From an uncultured Bacteroidales bacterium (GTDB lineage Bacteria; Bacteroidota; Bacteroidia; Bacteroidales; UBA4417), in the NCBI GenBank assembly GCA_937965665.1, contig CALCJE010000274.1, positions 1 to 42,249 on the forward strand: a stretch of DNA of 42,249 bases. The letters are read 5' to 3'. A model generated the notes under the pieces. That model was not told the origin of the DNA, did no database searches, and saw only the letters and a program-made list of their open reading frames with translations. This document shows positions 26,605-34,619 of the stretch, piece by piece. Position 1 is the first letter of the stretch. Each line of letters opens with the position of its first letter. The position numbers and the translations under genes are program-made.

Positions 26605-26937
26605 ATGGAATAGCCGGATTAAATAATTAAGCGTACACTATTTAGAAACCGTCTAAATTTCTGAGTATGCTGTATAAAGGGTAAAATTTGAGCGAAAACG
26701 GATCAGAAAAATAACAAACTGGTTTAATCTCCGCTATTGCATCATCCTGAATTTAAACGCTTTAATGTTATACAACTACATTCATATGTTAATAAACGCA
26801 TGTTTGATTCAAAATATTGCAGGCTTCAGCGGGGCAACTCCTGATGTGTAAAATTTCAGGTAGCCAATATTCAATTCTTCCATTTAATCACATCAGTATT
26901 TATTCAGCGGTAAAGAAAGCAGAATTTTAACCCGTTC

Positions 26938-26970
26938 TTTTGCTTTTCTGCCCGATTTCGTGTAAGTTTG
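26938..26970 (+). promoter_or_regulatory. Bacteroidota-type promoter for the small exported protein
   Basis: TTTTG (26938-26942) and TAAGTTTG (26963-26970) are 20 nt apart and fit the -33/-7 consensus. The predicted transcription start is only a few bases from the ATG at 26976, so the message may be nearly leaderless. Confidence 0.45.
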
Positions 26971-26975
26971 TAGCA

Positions 26976-27275
26976 ATGAAACAAAAACTGAAACATATAG
27001 CCTCACTTGCGGCATTGCTTATTGCATTGCTTATGAGTGTCGACGACAGTATTGCGTTTTTTACGGATATTGATGTGGTTCAGGTTCCCGTTACCGGTGT
27101 TCCGGATGGCACCCACCACCAACATATTTCATTTACAGATCATTTTTTTCAAAAAAACATCGATTCCCGAATAGAGAACCAGCCAGCTTCAACCTTGCAA
27201 GTGGCTGATAATTTTCATTATACGCCTGGCACATTCCTGTCTTCTATCTGGCAACCGCCCAAATCGTCCTGTTAA
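26976..27275 (+). CDS. Small exported protein of unknown function
   Basis: I do not recognise this 99-aa protein. It has a signal peptide-like N-terminus (MKQKLKHIASLAALLIALL), a central THHQHISFTDHFF stretch and ends IWQPPKSSC with a terminal Cys. The His cluster could bind metal or heme (inference). The start at 26976 is preferred to 26940 because it opens on the basic n-region of the signal peptide. It is 118 nt upstream of the cytochrome b561-like gene on the same strand, with the peroxidase gene after that, so a role in the same redox unit is plausible. Confidence 0.55.
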   Translation: MKQKLKHIASLAALLIALLMSVDDSIAFFTDIDVVQVPVTGVPDGTHHQHISFTDHFFQKNIDSRIENQPASTLQVADNFHYTPGTFLSSIWQPPKSSC

Positions 27276-27393
27276 CTTTCCTACTCCAACAAAGTAATCC
27301 ACCGGTCATGGTACTACCTGGCCTGGTGGGATTTTCAGGCATGAAATGTTTTAATTTCAATAATTAATAACTTTAATACTAAAATTACACATC

Positions 27394-28110
27394 ATGAAAA
27401 CTTACATCTGGACTTTACCCACCCGAATTTTCCATTGGCTGCTTGTAGTCGGAATGGTAGTTGCTTACCTTGTTGCAGGAGAAGATGACTTACTCAATAT
27501 CCACAGTTCTGTCGGGTATATGATTGGCATATTGATTGCCTTCAGGATTATCTGGGGCTTTTTCGGGCCAAAATATTCCCGGTTTACCGATTTCTCCTTT
27601 GGCCTGAAAGCGCTTAAAACATTCATTACTGATATGCAAGGCAGCAAAAAGCTACATGCCGGCCATAATCCGGGGGCATCCATTGTGATGTTTGGTATCA
27701 TTATCTGTACCATGCTCATCGTGGTTTCGGGTGTACTGTTGCTGGCTGCTGATGGACAGGGACTGTTCAGGTCCATACAAATCGGGGTGAGTTCCGATGC
27801 GTTGAAAGAGATTCACGAAATAGCTGTTAACATTGTTATTGCGATGGTTATCCTTCATTTGATCGGAAACACGGTCGATTTTATTTTCAACAGGCAGGCC
27901 GGCACGCTGATGTCGATGTTTACCGGTTATAAGAATATGGATGCCGAAAATGCAAGCCTCAACACTTTCCAGAAATTACTGGCAACAGTGGGTATTATTG
28001 CTGCACTGGTGATTGTACCCTACGCGCTGACAACACAGAAAATTACGCCCGAAACTGAAAAGTCAGGATTACAGAAAAACGAAAATAGTGAAGAGGAAGA
28101 TGACGATTAA
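27394..28110 (+). CDS. Cytochrome b561-like (cytochrome b/b6 domain) membrane protein
   Basis: The 238-aa protein opens with WTLPTRIFHWLLV, the typical start of bacterial cytochrome b561-type subunits, and has about four membrane segments in residues 12-160 with His residues at FHW, NIHSSVGY, EIHEIAV and ILHLIG suited to two heme b groups. A fifth hydrophobic segment lies near 195-212 and the tail is acidic (EEEDDD). Such proteins pass electrons from quinol or cytochromes across the inner membrane. It precedes the di-heme peroxidase lipoprotein by 71 nt and probably delivers electrons to it or to the nearby multiheme cytochromes (inference). Confidence 0.88.
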   Translation: MKTYIWTLPTRIFHWLLVVGMVVAYLVAGEDDLLNIHSSVGYMIGILIAFRIIWGFFGPKYSRFTDFSFGLKALKTFITDMQGSKKLHAGHNPGASIVMFGIIICTMLIVVSGVLLLAADGQGLFRSIQIGVSSDALKEIHEIAVNIVIAMVILHLIGNTVDFIFNRQAGTLMSMFTGYKNMDAENASLNTFQKLLATVGIIAALVIVPYALTTQKITPETEKSGLQKNENSEEEDDD

Positions 28111-28181
28111 TTGTACCCGCTATCATTTAAACCTGGTTATAATTATCCTTTAATTTTTATTCACCAAAACAACAAATCAAA

Positions 28182-29222
28182 ATGAAAAAACTGATCACCT
28201 TAGCAATTCTTGCTGCGATGGTTTTAGCCGTGGCTTGCAAGAGTAGTAAGAACAAAGAGCAGGCATCGGTAAATGCCGACTCAGTACTGATGCTGGCAAA
28301 AACAGTTTTCCAGCCTTTGCCGGCCGAAGCCCCCAATCCTGCCAACGCGGTAACTCCTGAAAAAGTTCTGCTGGGCAAAACACTCTATTACGATAACAGG
28401 CTTTCGAAGAACAATACCGAAAGTTGCAACACATGTCATAACATTGCAACCTATGGAGTTGATAATAAGGCTACCAGCCCCGGCGACAATGGGAAATTAG
28501 GCACCCGAAATTCACCTACAACTTTTAACGCTGCCCTGCATTTTGTACAATTCTGGGATGGCCGCATGAAGGATGTTGAAGAGCAGGCAGGCGGACCCGT
28601 TATGAATCCGGCCGAAATGGCCATGCCCGCCGAAAAGGAAGTTATTGCCCGTTTGAAAAAAAATGAGGGGTATGTAAAACTATTTAAAGCTGCATATCCT
28701 AATGAAGCTGACCCGGTTACGTTTACCAACCTGAAAAATTCGATAGCGGCGTTCGAGCGTACGCTTATCACGCCCGGCAAATTCGATAAATTCCTGGGTG
28801 GTGATGCAACCACATTGAATGAACAGGAACTGAAAGGACTGAAAACATTTGTCGAAACCGGCTGCACAACCTGCCATATGGGTTCGCTTCAGGGTGGCAA
28901 TATGTTTCAGAAATACCCATTGTTCGGCACCCACAAAGATCTGACCGGAAGCACTGTCGACGACCTGGGAAAAATGCAGGCTACAAAGAACGAAGCCGAC
29001 AAATACTTCTTTAAAGTGCCTTCGCTGCGCAATATTGCCGAAACCTGGCCTTACCTGCATGATGGCAGCGTTAAGGAACTTGACAAGGCCATTCAGGTGA
29101 TGGCTAAAGGCCAGTTGAATAAAGAGCTGACCCCCGAACAAAACACTGATATTGCAGCTTACCTTAAATCACTCACCGGCGAAGTGCCGGCTGATGCCAA
29201 ACAGGCACCTGCCATGCCCTGA
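28182..29222 (+). CDS. Di-heme cytochrome c peroxidase, lipoprotein
   Basis: The 346-aa protein belongs to the CcpA/MauG family. It has a lipobox (LAVAC, Cys at residue 19), so it is probably a lipid-anchored periplasmic protein. The two heme motifs are CNTCH (82-86) and CTTCH (228-232). The family segments RNSPTTFNAALHFVQFWDGR and PFLRNI-like VPSLRNIAETWPYLHDGS are present. These enzymes reduce hydrogen peroxide to water with electrons from cytochromes or quinol. It closes the plus-strand redox unit, 24 nt before a strong terminator. A MauG-like non-peroxidase activity cannot be excluded. Confidence 0.93.
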   Translation: MKKLITLAILAAMVLAVACKSSKNKEQASVNADSVLMLAKTVFQPLPAEAPNPANAVTPEKVLLGKTLYYDNRLSKNNTESCNTCHNIATYGVDNKATSPGDNGKLGTRNSPTTFNAALHFVQFWDGRMKDVEEQAGGPVMNPAEMAMPAEKEVIARLKKNEGYVKLFKAAYPNEADPVTFTNLKNSIAAFERTLITPGKFDKFLGGDATTLNEQELKGLKTFVETGCTTCHMGSLQGGNMFQKYPLFGTHKDLTGSTVDDLGKMQATKNEADKYFFKVPSLRNIAETWPYLHDGSVKELDKAIQVMAKGQLNKELTPEQNTDIAAYLKSLTGEVPADAKQAPAMP

Positions 29223-29245
29223 TGCATTTTTTCAACATTAAAAAA

Positions 29246-29284
29246 GAACCCCGCTATGTTTGTCATCGCGGGGTTCGTTTTTTT
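29246..29284. terminator. Bidirectional terminator between peroxidase and CDF transporter genes
   Basis: GAACCCCGC (29246-29254) pairs perfectly with GCGGGGTTC (29268-29276). GTTTTTTTT-type sequence follows on the plus strand and an A-tract precedes it, giving a U-tract on the minus strand as well. It sits between two convergent genes. Confidence 0.85.
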
Positions 29285-29286
29285 AG

Positions 29287-30204
29287 CTATGAGGTAAGTT
29301 CTTTCCTGTCGATGCCGATATCGTTCATGGAGAGCGGGTCCTCGATAGGCTCCAGGTGGGTAAAAACCGTAACCGGTGAATCAAAAAGTGAGCGGATATC
29401 GGCTTCTATCTTTTCGATCAGGTCATGCCCTTTTTGTATGGTCCACAGCCCGGGCATAAGGATATGCACCGATATAAACTTACGCTGCCCGGCCTGCCGT
29501 GTAAGCAGCGAATGATAATCGAGCCCCTGCAGTTTCAGGGGATCTAACATAGTAGTGATTTTTTGCCGCTCAGGTTCAGGAATTGCCGAATCGAGCAAAC
29601 CCAGCGCCGAGCGGCGCATCAGCTGGTAGCCGGTCCACAAAATATTTATGGCTACACCTATGGCCACCAGTGCATCGAGCATCAGCCAGCCGGTTAGTTT
29701 TACCAGCGCAATGCCAATCAGTACCCCAGCCGAAGTATACACATCGGCCATCAGGTGTTTGCCATCCGCCTCTAGTATTATGGAATTCCTTTTGCGACCC
29801 TGCCTGAGCAATACCAGCCCGACTACCAGGTTAATCCCCGAAGCACCAACAGCCACAAACAAACCTAAGCCCAGGTTTTCGAGGGGCACTGGATGAAGCA
29901 CCCGTGGTATGGCCGACCAGATGATGCTGAATGCGGCCAGCACAATTAATCCACCTTCGATGGCACTTGAAAAATATTCAGCTTTGTGATGGCCGAAAGC
30001 GTGCTCTTCGTCGGCAGGCTTTTCGGTAAGTATTATCATAAAAAGTGCCACCACAGCAGCTACCAGGTTCACGCACGACTCAAGCGCATCCGACAGCAAG
30101 CCCACCGAATTGGTGAGGTACCAGGCTAATAATTTTAAGGATATGGTTGCCACAGCCGCCACAATGGACAGGTAAGCAAATTTTCGGAGTGAGGATGTCT
30201 GCAT
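29287..30204 (-). CDS. Cation diffusion facilitator family metal transporter
   Basis: The 305-aa protein has six membrane segments in its first 205 residues and a C-terminal cytoplasmic domain, the usual CDF plan. Metal-site residues are visible in segment 2 (DALESCVN) and segment 5 (LMADVYTSAGV), matching the HD/DD-type pattern, and AFGHHKAEYFSSAIEG carries the conserved GHHKAE loop. It exports divalent metal such as Zn, Fe or Mn in exchange for protons; the metal is not determined. The start at 30204 is chosen over 30237 because the first membrane segment follows directly and a TTG-N20-TAGGTTTG promoter lies 31 nt upstream. Confidence 0.92.
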   Translation of the reverse strand: MQTSSLRKFAYLSIVAAVATISLKLLAWYLTNSVGLLSDALESCVNLVAAVVALFMIILTEKPADEEHAFGHHKAEYFSSAIEGGLIVLAAFSIIWSAIPRVLHPVPLENLGLGLFVAVGASGINLVVGLVLLRQGRKRNSIILEADGKHLMADVYTSAGVLIGIALVKLTGWLMLDALVAIGVAINILWTGYQLMRRSALGLLDSAIPEPERQKITTMLDPLKLQGLDYHSLLTRQAGQRKFISVHILMPGLWTIQKGHDLIEKIEADIRSLFDSPVTVFTHLEPIEDPLSMNDIGIDRKELTS

Positions 30205-30234
30205 CTGAAAATTGATAAGGATTGTTAGCTTAAA

Positions 30235-30265
30235 CAAACCTACAAGAAATTAAAATAATACACAA
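30235..30265 (-). promoter_or_regulatory. Bacteroidota-type promoter for the CDF transporter gene
   Basis: On the minus strand TTG (30263-30265) and TAGGTTTG (30235-30242) are 20 nt apart, a good match to the -33/-7 consensus, and lie 30 nt before the ATG at 30204. Confidence 0.5.
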
Positions 30266-30292
30266 TGATTTTCCTGCATTGCGTTTACATTG

Positions 30293-30300
30293 TATCTTTG
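30293..30300 (+). promoter_or_regulatory. Candidate -7 element for the secreted lipocalin-like protein gene
   Basis: TATCTTTG matches TANNTTTG exactly, 46 nt before the ATG at 30347. The -33 partner is weak. Confidence 0.35.
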
Positions 30301-30346
30301 ATTCAGCTAATCACAACTAATTAAAAATCTTTAAAGTTCACTCAGC

Positions 30347-30835
30347 ATGCACTATTTTATAAAATCATGGATTATAATTTTGGTTTTGAATGTATTTATT
30401 CCCGGCAAATTATCCGCCCAATCACTCGAAGGGAAATGGAGAAACCAGGATTTTGAAAAAGGAAATTATAACACCGACCTGGTTTACCTGTTCACGCAGG
30501 AGCAAAATGCCTTCAGGGGTTATCGATTAATTACAACGGAAGAAACCATCATTGAAAATGCCAGTTCGTGGGATCAGCATATCGAATTAAATGATGGAAT
30601 ATATACCTTTAACGACGGTGATTTGTGTATCTATAAGAACGACAAAGCGCAAGCTGTTTGCTATTGGATCATTTGGAAATCAGAAGATACTTTTGAACTG
30701 GAAACCAAAGATGGACAGGTTTTAAAGTTTGCAAGGGCATATTCGAAAAAGGACAAGTTTTATGCAAAGTTTATAAAGCTGCGCGATAAGGCAGGTTTCC
30801 GGCCACCGGATTTTTCGAAACTAAGCAACAATTAA
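30347..30835 (+). CDS. Secreted lipocalin-like protein of unknown function
   Basis: The 162-aa protein has a signal peptide (residues about 1-25, ending KLSAQ). The mature part starts SLEGKWRNQDF and continues as short beta strands (GYRLITT, DGIYTFNDGDLCIYKND, FELETKDGQVLKF), the pattern of small lipocalin/calycin-like domains in this phylum. Two Cys residues in the middle could form a disulfide. No ligand or role can be read. It is alone between the divergent CDF transporter and the convergent MazG gene. Confidence 0.65.
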   Translation: MHYFIKSWIIILVLNVFIPGKLSAQSLEGKWRNQDFEKGNYNTDLVYLFTQEQNAFRGYRLITTEETIIENASSWDQHIELNDGIYTFNDGDLCIYKNDKAQAVCYWIIWKSEDTFELETKDGQVLKFARAYSKKDKFYAKFIKLRDKAGFRPPDFSKLSNN

Positions 30836-31017
30836 TCATGCGAATATCTTCTATCTGCATGAAGCAGAGAATAGAAGAATAAAATTTCGTTGACCCATTG
30901 ATTAAGAGTCAATTGCTTCTGGATTGTATCCTTGAAATACTGAGCACAACCAAAGCGTATAATTGAAAATTTGATTTCCTGCGAAGCAAAGCTTAAAGCT
31001 CCAGCAATACGGGTTGG

Positions 31018-31791
31018 TTATCCTTCCGCTTGTTTTGCTTTTTCCCAGTAAACATCCATTTCGGCCAGGTTCATTTGGTGAAGGTCTTTACCATCGGCAT
31101 TCACGGCTTTTTCGAGATGCTTAAAACGGCTGATAAAACGGCGGTTGGTACGTTCCAGGGCAGTTTCGGGATTTACATCGATAAAACGCGCGTAGTTGAT
31201 CAGTGCAAACAACAGGTCGCCAAATTCATCCTCAGTACGGTCCTTATCGTGGCCGTTATTCAGTTCGTGTTTCAGTTCGGCAATTTCCTCTTCCACTTTT
31301 TCCCAAACCTGGTTAACATTGTCCCAGTCGAAACCTACACCACGTACTTTATCCTGTATGCGATAAGCTTTTACCATAGCCGGCAGCGACATGGGTACCC
31401 CTTCGAGCACCGACTCGCGGCCTTCCTTTAGCTTAATCTTTTCCCAGTTATCCTTTACATCGGTGGCACTGCCAACTTTCACATCGCCATAAATATGCGG
31501 GTGGCGGTTGATCAGTTTTTCGTTAATACCTTTCAGCACATCGGCAATGCCAAACGAACCGGCCTCTTCGCCTAACTTGGCATAAAACACCAGGTGAAGC
31601 ATCAGGTCGCCCAACTCCTTGCGTATTTCTTCCAGGTCTTTTTCGAGAATGGCATCCGAAAGTTCATAAGTTTCCTCGATGGTAAGATGCCTGAGCGAAT
31701 CGAAAGTCTGTTCCTTATCCCATGGGCATTGGGCCCTGAGTTCGTCCATAATTTTTAAAAGCCGCTCAAATTCAGCGAGTCGTTGATCCAT
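31018..31791 (-). CDS. mazG: Nucleoside triphosphate pyrophosphohydrolase MazG
   Basis: The 257-aa protein is full length for the two-domain MazG family, which hydrolyses nucleoside triphosphates to monophosphates and pyrophosphate. Both all-alpha metal-binding repeats show the EExxE/ExxD pattern: EETYELSDAI with ELGDLMLHLVF in the N-terminal half, and EEEIAELKHEL with DEFGDLLFALINYAR in the C-terminal half. The opening CPWDKEQTFDSLR is typical. It is cytoplasmic and monocistronic here, facing the secreted lipocalin-like gene. Confidence 0.95.
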   Translation of the reverse strand: MDQRLAEFERLLKIMDELRAQCPWDKEQTFDSLRHLTIEETYELSDAILEKDLEEIRKELGDLMLHLVFYAKLGEEAGSFGIADVLKGINEKLINRHPHIYGDVKVGSATDVKDNWEKIKLKEGRESVLEGVPMSLPAMVKAYRIQDKVRGVGFDWDNVNQVWEKVEEEIAELKHELNNGHDKDRTEDEFGDLLFALINYARFIDVNPETALERTNRRFISRFKHLEKAVNADGKDLHQMNLAEMDVYWEKAKQAEG

Positions 31792-31996
31792 GGCAGATAT
31801 TTTTGGTAAAGGTACGCATTGTAAAACTTAGCGGCCCGGGTGGTTAATAACTCTTTAAAAATTGAACATTTCATGATAGTATTGGCAGCAGAACAGCTAT
31901 TTCCACTTCATCATTTTTGCCGGAACAATTGAACACATGAGGATTCACGATTCTCAACAGTTCACCTGGCAGAAACCGCATAAGCCATAAAACGCC

Positions 31997-32020
31997 AAAG
32001 CCCCGCCGAAGCAGGGCTTT
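31997..32020 (-). terminator. Terminator of the groES-groEL operon
   Basis: AAAGCCC (31997-32003) pairs with GGGCTTT (32014-32020), with an inner GC-CGAA-GC stem. On the minus strand the hairpin is followed by GGCGTTTTATG. It lies 30 nt after the groEL stop. Confidence 0.7.
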
Positions 32021-32049
32021 GAATCATTTAATTAAAGGAAGGCTGTATT

Positions 32050-33687
32050 TTAGTACATTCCGCCCATACCGCCCATACCAGGATTTGGCATAGCTGGTTC
32101 TTTATCATCTTTAGGTTCGTAAATTACACACTCGGTGGTAAGTAACATACCGGCGATGGACGAAGCATTTTCGAGGGCAACGCGGGCAACCTTAGTCGGG
32201 TCGATTACACCGGTGGTATACAGGTTTTCGTACTCTTCGGTGCGTGCATTGAAACCGAAATCTTCTTTACCGTCTTTTACTTTCTGTACTACGATTGAAC
32301 CTTCGAGGCCTGCATTGGCAACAATCTGGCGAAGTGGTTCCTCGAGGGCGCGTTTCACGATGCGTACTCCCAGTTCTTCGTCTTCGTTGTCGGTTTTTAC
32401 ATTTTCGAGTACACTGATTGCACGGATATAAGCAACACCACCACCAGGAATAGTTCCTTCTTCGATAGCAGCACGGGTTGCATGCAGTGCATCGTCGAAA
32501 CGGTCTTTCTTTTCCTTCATTTCAACTTCGCTGGCAGCTCCAACATAGATAACTGCTACGCCGCCGCTTAATTTAGCCAGGCGCTCCTGAAGTTTTTCGC
32601 GATCGTAATCGGAAGTAGTGGTTTCGATCTGTGCTTTGATCTGGCTTACGCGTGCAGCAATATTTTCGCTGGCGCCTTTACCGCTTACAATAGTTGTGTT
32701 ATCCTTGTCGATATTGATTTTTTCAGCTTGTCCGAGGTAGCTCAGGTCAGCATCTTCGAGGCGGTAACCCTGCTCTTCCGAAACAACGGTTCCACCGGTG
32801 AGGATAGCGATATCCTGAAGCATTTCCTTGCGGCGGTCGCCAAAGCCTGGTGCTTTTACAGCTGCAATTTTGAGTGAGCCACGGATTTTATTTACTACCA
32901 GTGTTGCAAGGGCTTCGCCATCAACATCTTCGGCAATAATAAGGAGTGGACGGCCGGTTTGAACCACTTTTTCCAGTACAGGAAGAAGGTCCTTCATGCT
33001 GCTTACTTTCTTATCGTGGATCAGGATGAACGGGTTTTCGTAAACCACTTCCATTTTTTCGGCATCGGTTACAAAATATGGCGAAATGTAACCACGGTCG
33101 AACTGCATACCTTCAACCACTTTAACGGTTGTTTCAATGCCTTTTGCTTCTTCGATGGTAATTACGCCTTCTTTCGAAACTTTTTCCATTGCTTCGGCCA
33201 ACAGTTTACCGATAGTCTGGTCGTTATTTGCCGAAACGGTTGCTACCTGCTGAATTTTTTCGATGCTGTTGCCAACTTCTTTCGATTGTTTTTTCAGGTC
33301 GGCAACTACCAGGGCAACTGCTTTTTCGATACCACGTTTCAAATCCATTGGATTAGCGCCGGCGGTAACGTTTTTCAGACCGGTAGTGATGAGGGATTGA
33401 GCAAGTACGGTAGCGGTGGTTGTACCATCACCTGCCACGTCGGCAGTTTTTGATGCAACTTCTTTTACCATCTGTGCGCCCATGTTTTCAACTGGGTCTT
33501 TCATTTCAACTTCTTTGGCTACCGAAACACCATCCTTGGTAATCTGTGGTGCGCCATATGTTTTTTCGATAATTACGTTACGGCCTTTAGGTCCGAGGGT
33601 AACTTTAACTGCATTTGCCAAAGCATCCACGCCTTTTTTCATTCGGTCGCGTGCTTCGCTTTCGAAAATTATTTCTTTTCCTTTCAT
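32050..33687 (-). CDS. groEL: Chaperonin GroEL (60 kDa)
   Basis: The 545-aa protein is near-identical in layout to other bacterial GroEL chains. It shows VTLGPKGRNV at about 29-38, the ATP-binding loop DGTTTATVLA at about 86-95, the conserved AAIEEGTIPGGGVA at about 404-417 and a C-terminal GMGGMGGMY tail. It forms the double-ring folding chamber capped by GroES, whose gene is 28 nt upstream. The two form one operon ended by a hairpin. Confidence 0.99.
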   Translation of the reverse strand: MKGKEIIFESEARDRMKKGVDALANAVKVTLGPKGRNVIIEKTYGAPQITKDGVSVAKEVEMKDPVENMGAQMVKEVASKTADVAGDGTTTATVLAQSLITTGLKNVTAGANPMDLKRGIEKAVALVVADLKKQSKEVGNSIEKIQQVATVSANNDQTIGKLLAEAMEKVSKEGVITIEEAKGIETTVKVVEGMQFDRGYISPYFVTDAEKMEVVYENPFILIHDKKVSSMKDLLPVLEKVVQTGRPLLIIAEDVDGEALATLVVNKIRGSLKIAAVKAPGFGDRRKEMLQDIAILTGGTVVSEEQGYRLEDADLSYLGQAEKINIDKDNTTIVSGKGASENIAARVSQIKAQIETTTSDYDREKLQERLAKLSGGVAVIYVGAASEVEMKEKKDRFDDALHATRAAIEEGTIPGGGVAYIRAISVLENVKTDNEDEELGVRIVKRALEEPLRQIVANAGLEGSIVVQKVKDGKEDFGFNARTEEYENLYTTGVIDPTKVARVALENASSIAGMLLTTECVIYEPKDDKEPAMPNPGMGGMGGMY

Positions 33688-33715
33688 CTCTGAAATTTTT
33701 TTTAAAGTTTATAAA

Positions 33716-33994
33716 TTATATCACAGCCAGAATGTCGCTTTCGCGCATGATCAGGTAATCCTTGCCTTCGATGTTAATCTCAGTACCTGAATATTTGCCG
33801 TATAATACCTGGTCGCCAACTTTAACTGTAAGCGGCTCATCTTTTTTACCATTTCCGATAGCTACAACTGTACCTTTCTGTGGTTTTTCCTTAGCGGTGT
33901 CGGGGATGATAATACCACCTGCTGTTCTTTGTTCGGCTGCTGCCGGCTCAACCAATACGCGGTCGGCCAAAGGCTTAACATTTACCTGTGCCAT
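33716..33994 (-). CDS. groES: Co-chaperonin GroES (10 kDa)
   Basis: The 92-aa protein is full length. It starts with VKPLADRVLVEP, contains the mobile loop AAEQRTAGGIIIPDTAKEKP (about 18-37) that contacts GroEL, and ends in the DYLIMRESDILAVI strand. It caps the GroEL chamber. The 260-nt upstream region has no CIRCE operator, so heat-shock control through HrcA is not indicated. Confidence 0.98.
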   Translation of the reverse strand: MAQVNVKPLADRVLVEPAAAEQRTAGGIIIPDTAKEKPQKGTVVAIGNGKKDEPLTVKVGDQVLYGKYSGTEINIEGKDYLIMRESDILAVI

Positions 33995-34193
33995 GTTTTA
34001 GATTTTGATTTTTATGTTAACTATTAATTATTTTAATTGAGATGCTGTTGCTACAGTCATAATTCGTGCCAAACTGTACCCTGTCAGCCTCAAAACCGCT
34101 TGGCGTTTAAACTGTATTCACATGACAATAAACAACTTACAAACTTTTTTGATTTTTACCTGGTGTACAAATCGTCATTATTGGCCAGGGCAT

Positions 34194-34233
34194 AAAAAAA
34201 GAATGTCAGAATGCATGTGACATTCTGACATTC
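34194..34233 (-). terminator. Terminator after secG
   Basis: A perfect 13-bp stem (GAATGTCAGAATG at 34201-34213 with its complement at 34221-34233, 7-nt loop) is followed on the minus strand by seven T residues. It lies 22 nt after the secG stop. Confidence 0.85.
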
Positions 34234-34255
34234 CAAAAAGTATCTTCGGGTCCGG

Positions 34256-34588
34256 TTATTTCTCTTCTTTAGGAGCGGTTTGGAAATCCTTAACCGGCTG
34301 AGCGTTTTCGTCGATATTCGGGCGAAGTTCAGTATCGGCGGATCCTGCTTTACCACCACCACGCGGGATAACGGCAATTGAAACAAGGCTGAGAACCAGG
34401 ATAGCGATAGCTAAACCCCATGTAAATTTTTCGAGGAAATCGGCTGTTTTGCGAACTCCCATATATTGGTTTGATGATGAAAAATTGGAAGCCAATCCAC
34501 CACCTTTTGAATTCTGAACCAATACTACTAGTACCATGAGCACACAAGCAATGAGGATCAAAACAGAAACAAAAATAAAAGCATTCAT
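34256..34588 (-). CDS. secG: Preprotein translocase subunit SecG
   Basis: The 110-aa protein has two membrane segments (about 4-24 and 54-76) linked by the SecG signature VLVQNSKGGGLASNF (about 21-35). It has a polar C-terminal tail longer than that of E. coli SecG, as usual in Bacteroidota. SecG is the small helper subunit of the SecYEG channel. It follows the TPR-like gene by 31 nt and is the last gene of the minus-strand unit that also includes lptE and the sigma-54 activator, ending at a strong terminator. Confidence 0.93.
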   Translation of the reverse strand: MNAFIFVSVLILIACVLMVLVVLVQNSKGGGLASNFSSSNQYMGVRKTADFLEKFTWGLAIAILVLSLVSIAVIPRGGGKAGSADTELRPNIDENAQPVKDFQTAPKEEK

Positions 34589-34619
34589 ACTATCTGGTTT
34601 TTATGTATTTATAACAGTG

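Larger units (their letters stand above)
26547..26975. other. Divergent intergenic region between the cytochrome operon and the second redox cluster
   Basis: About 430 nt without a convincing gene. It should hold the promoters of both divergent units. Candidate -7 elements are TAACTTTG at 26597-26604 (minus) and TAAGTTTG at 26963-26970 (plus). No strong operator palindrome was found, only a 5-bp inverted repeat near 26644-26662. Confidence 0.5.

Noticed and set aside
26641..26665. Inverted repeat AGAAA-N9-TTTCT in the divergent redox region
   Set aside because: The arms are only 5 bp with mismatches beyond, which is expected by chance in AT-rich DNA.
33995..34193. CIRCE operator or sigma-54 promoter in the groES upstream region
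   Set aside because: No TTAGCACTC inverted repeat exists. A TTGGCACG sequence on the minus strand resembles a -24 element, but no TTGC follows at the required distance.
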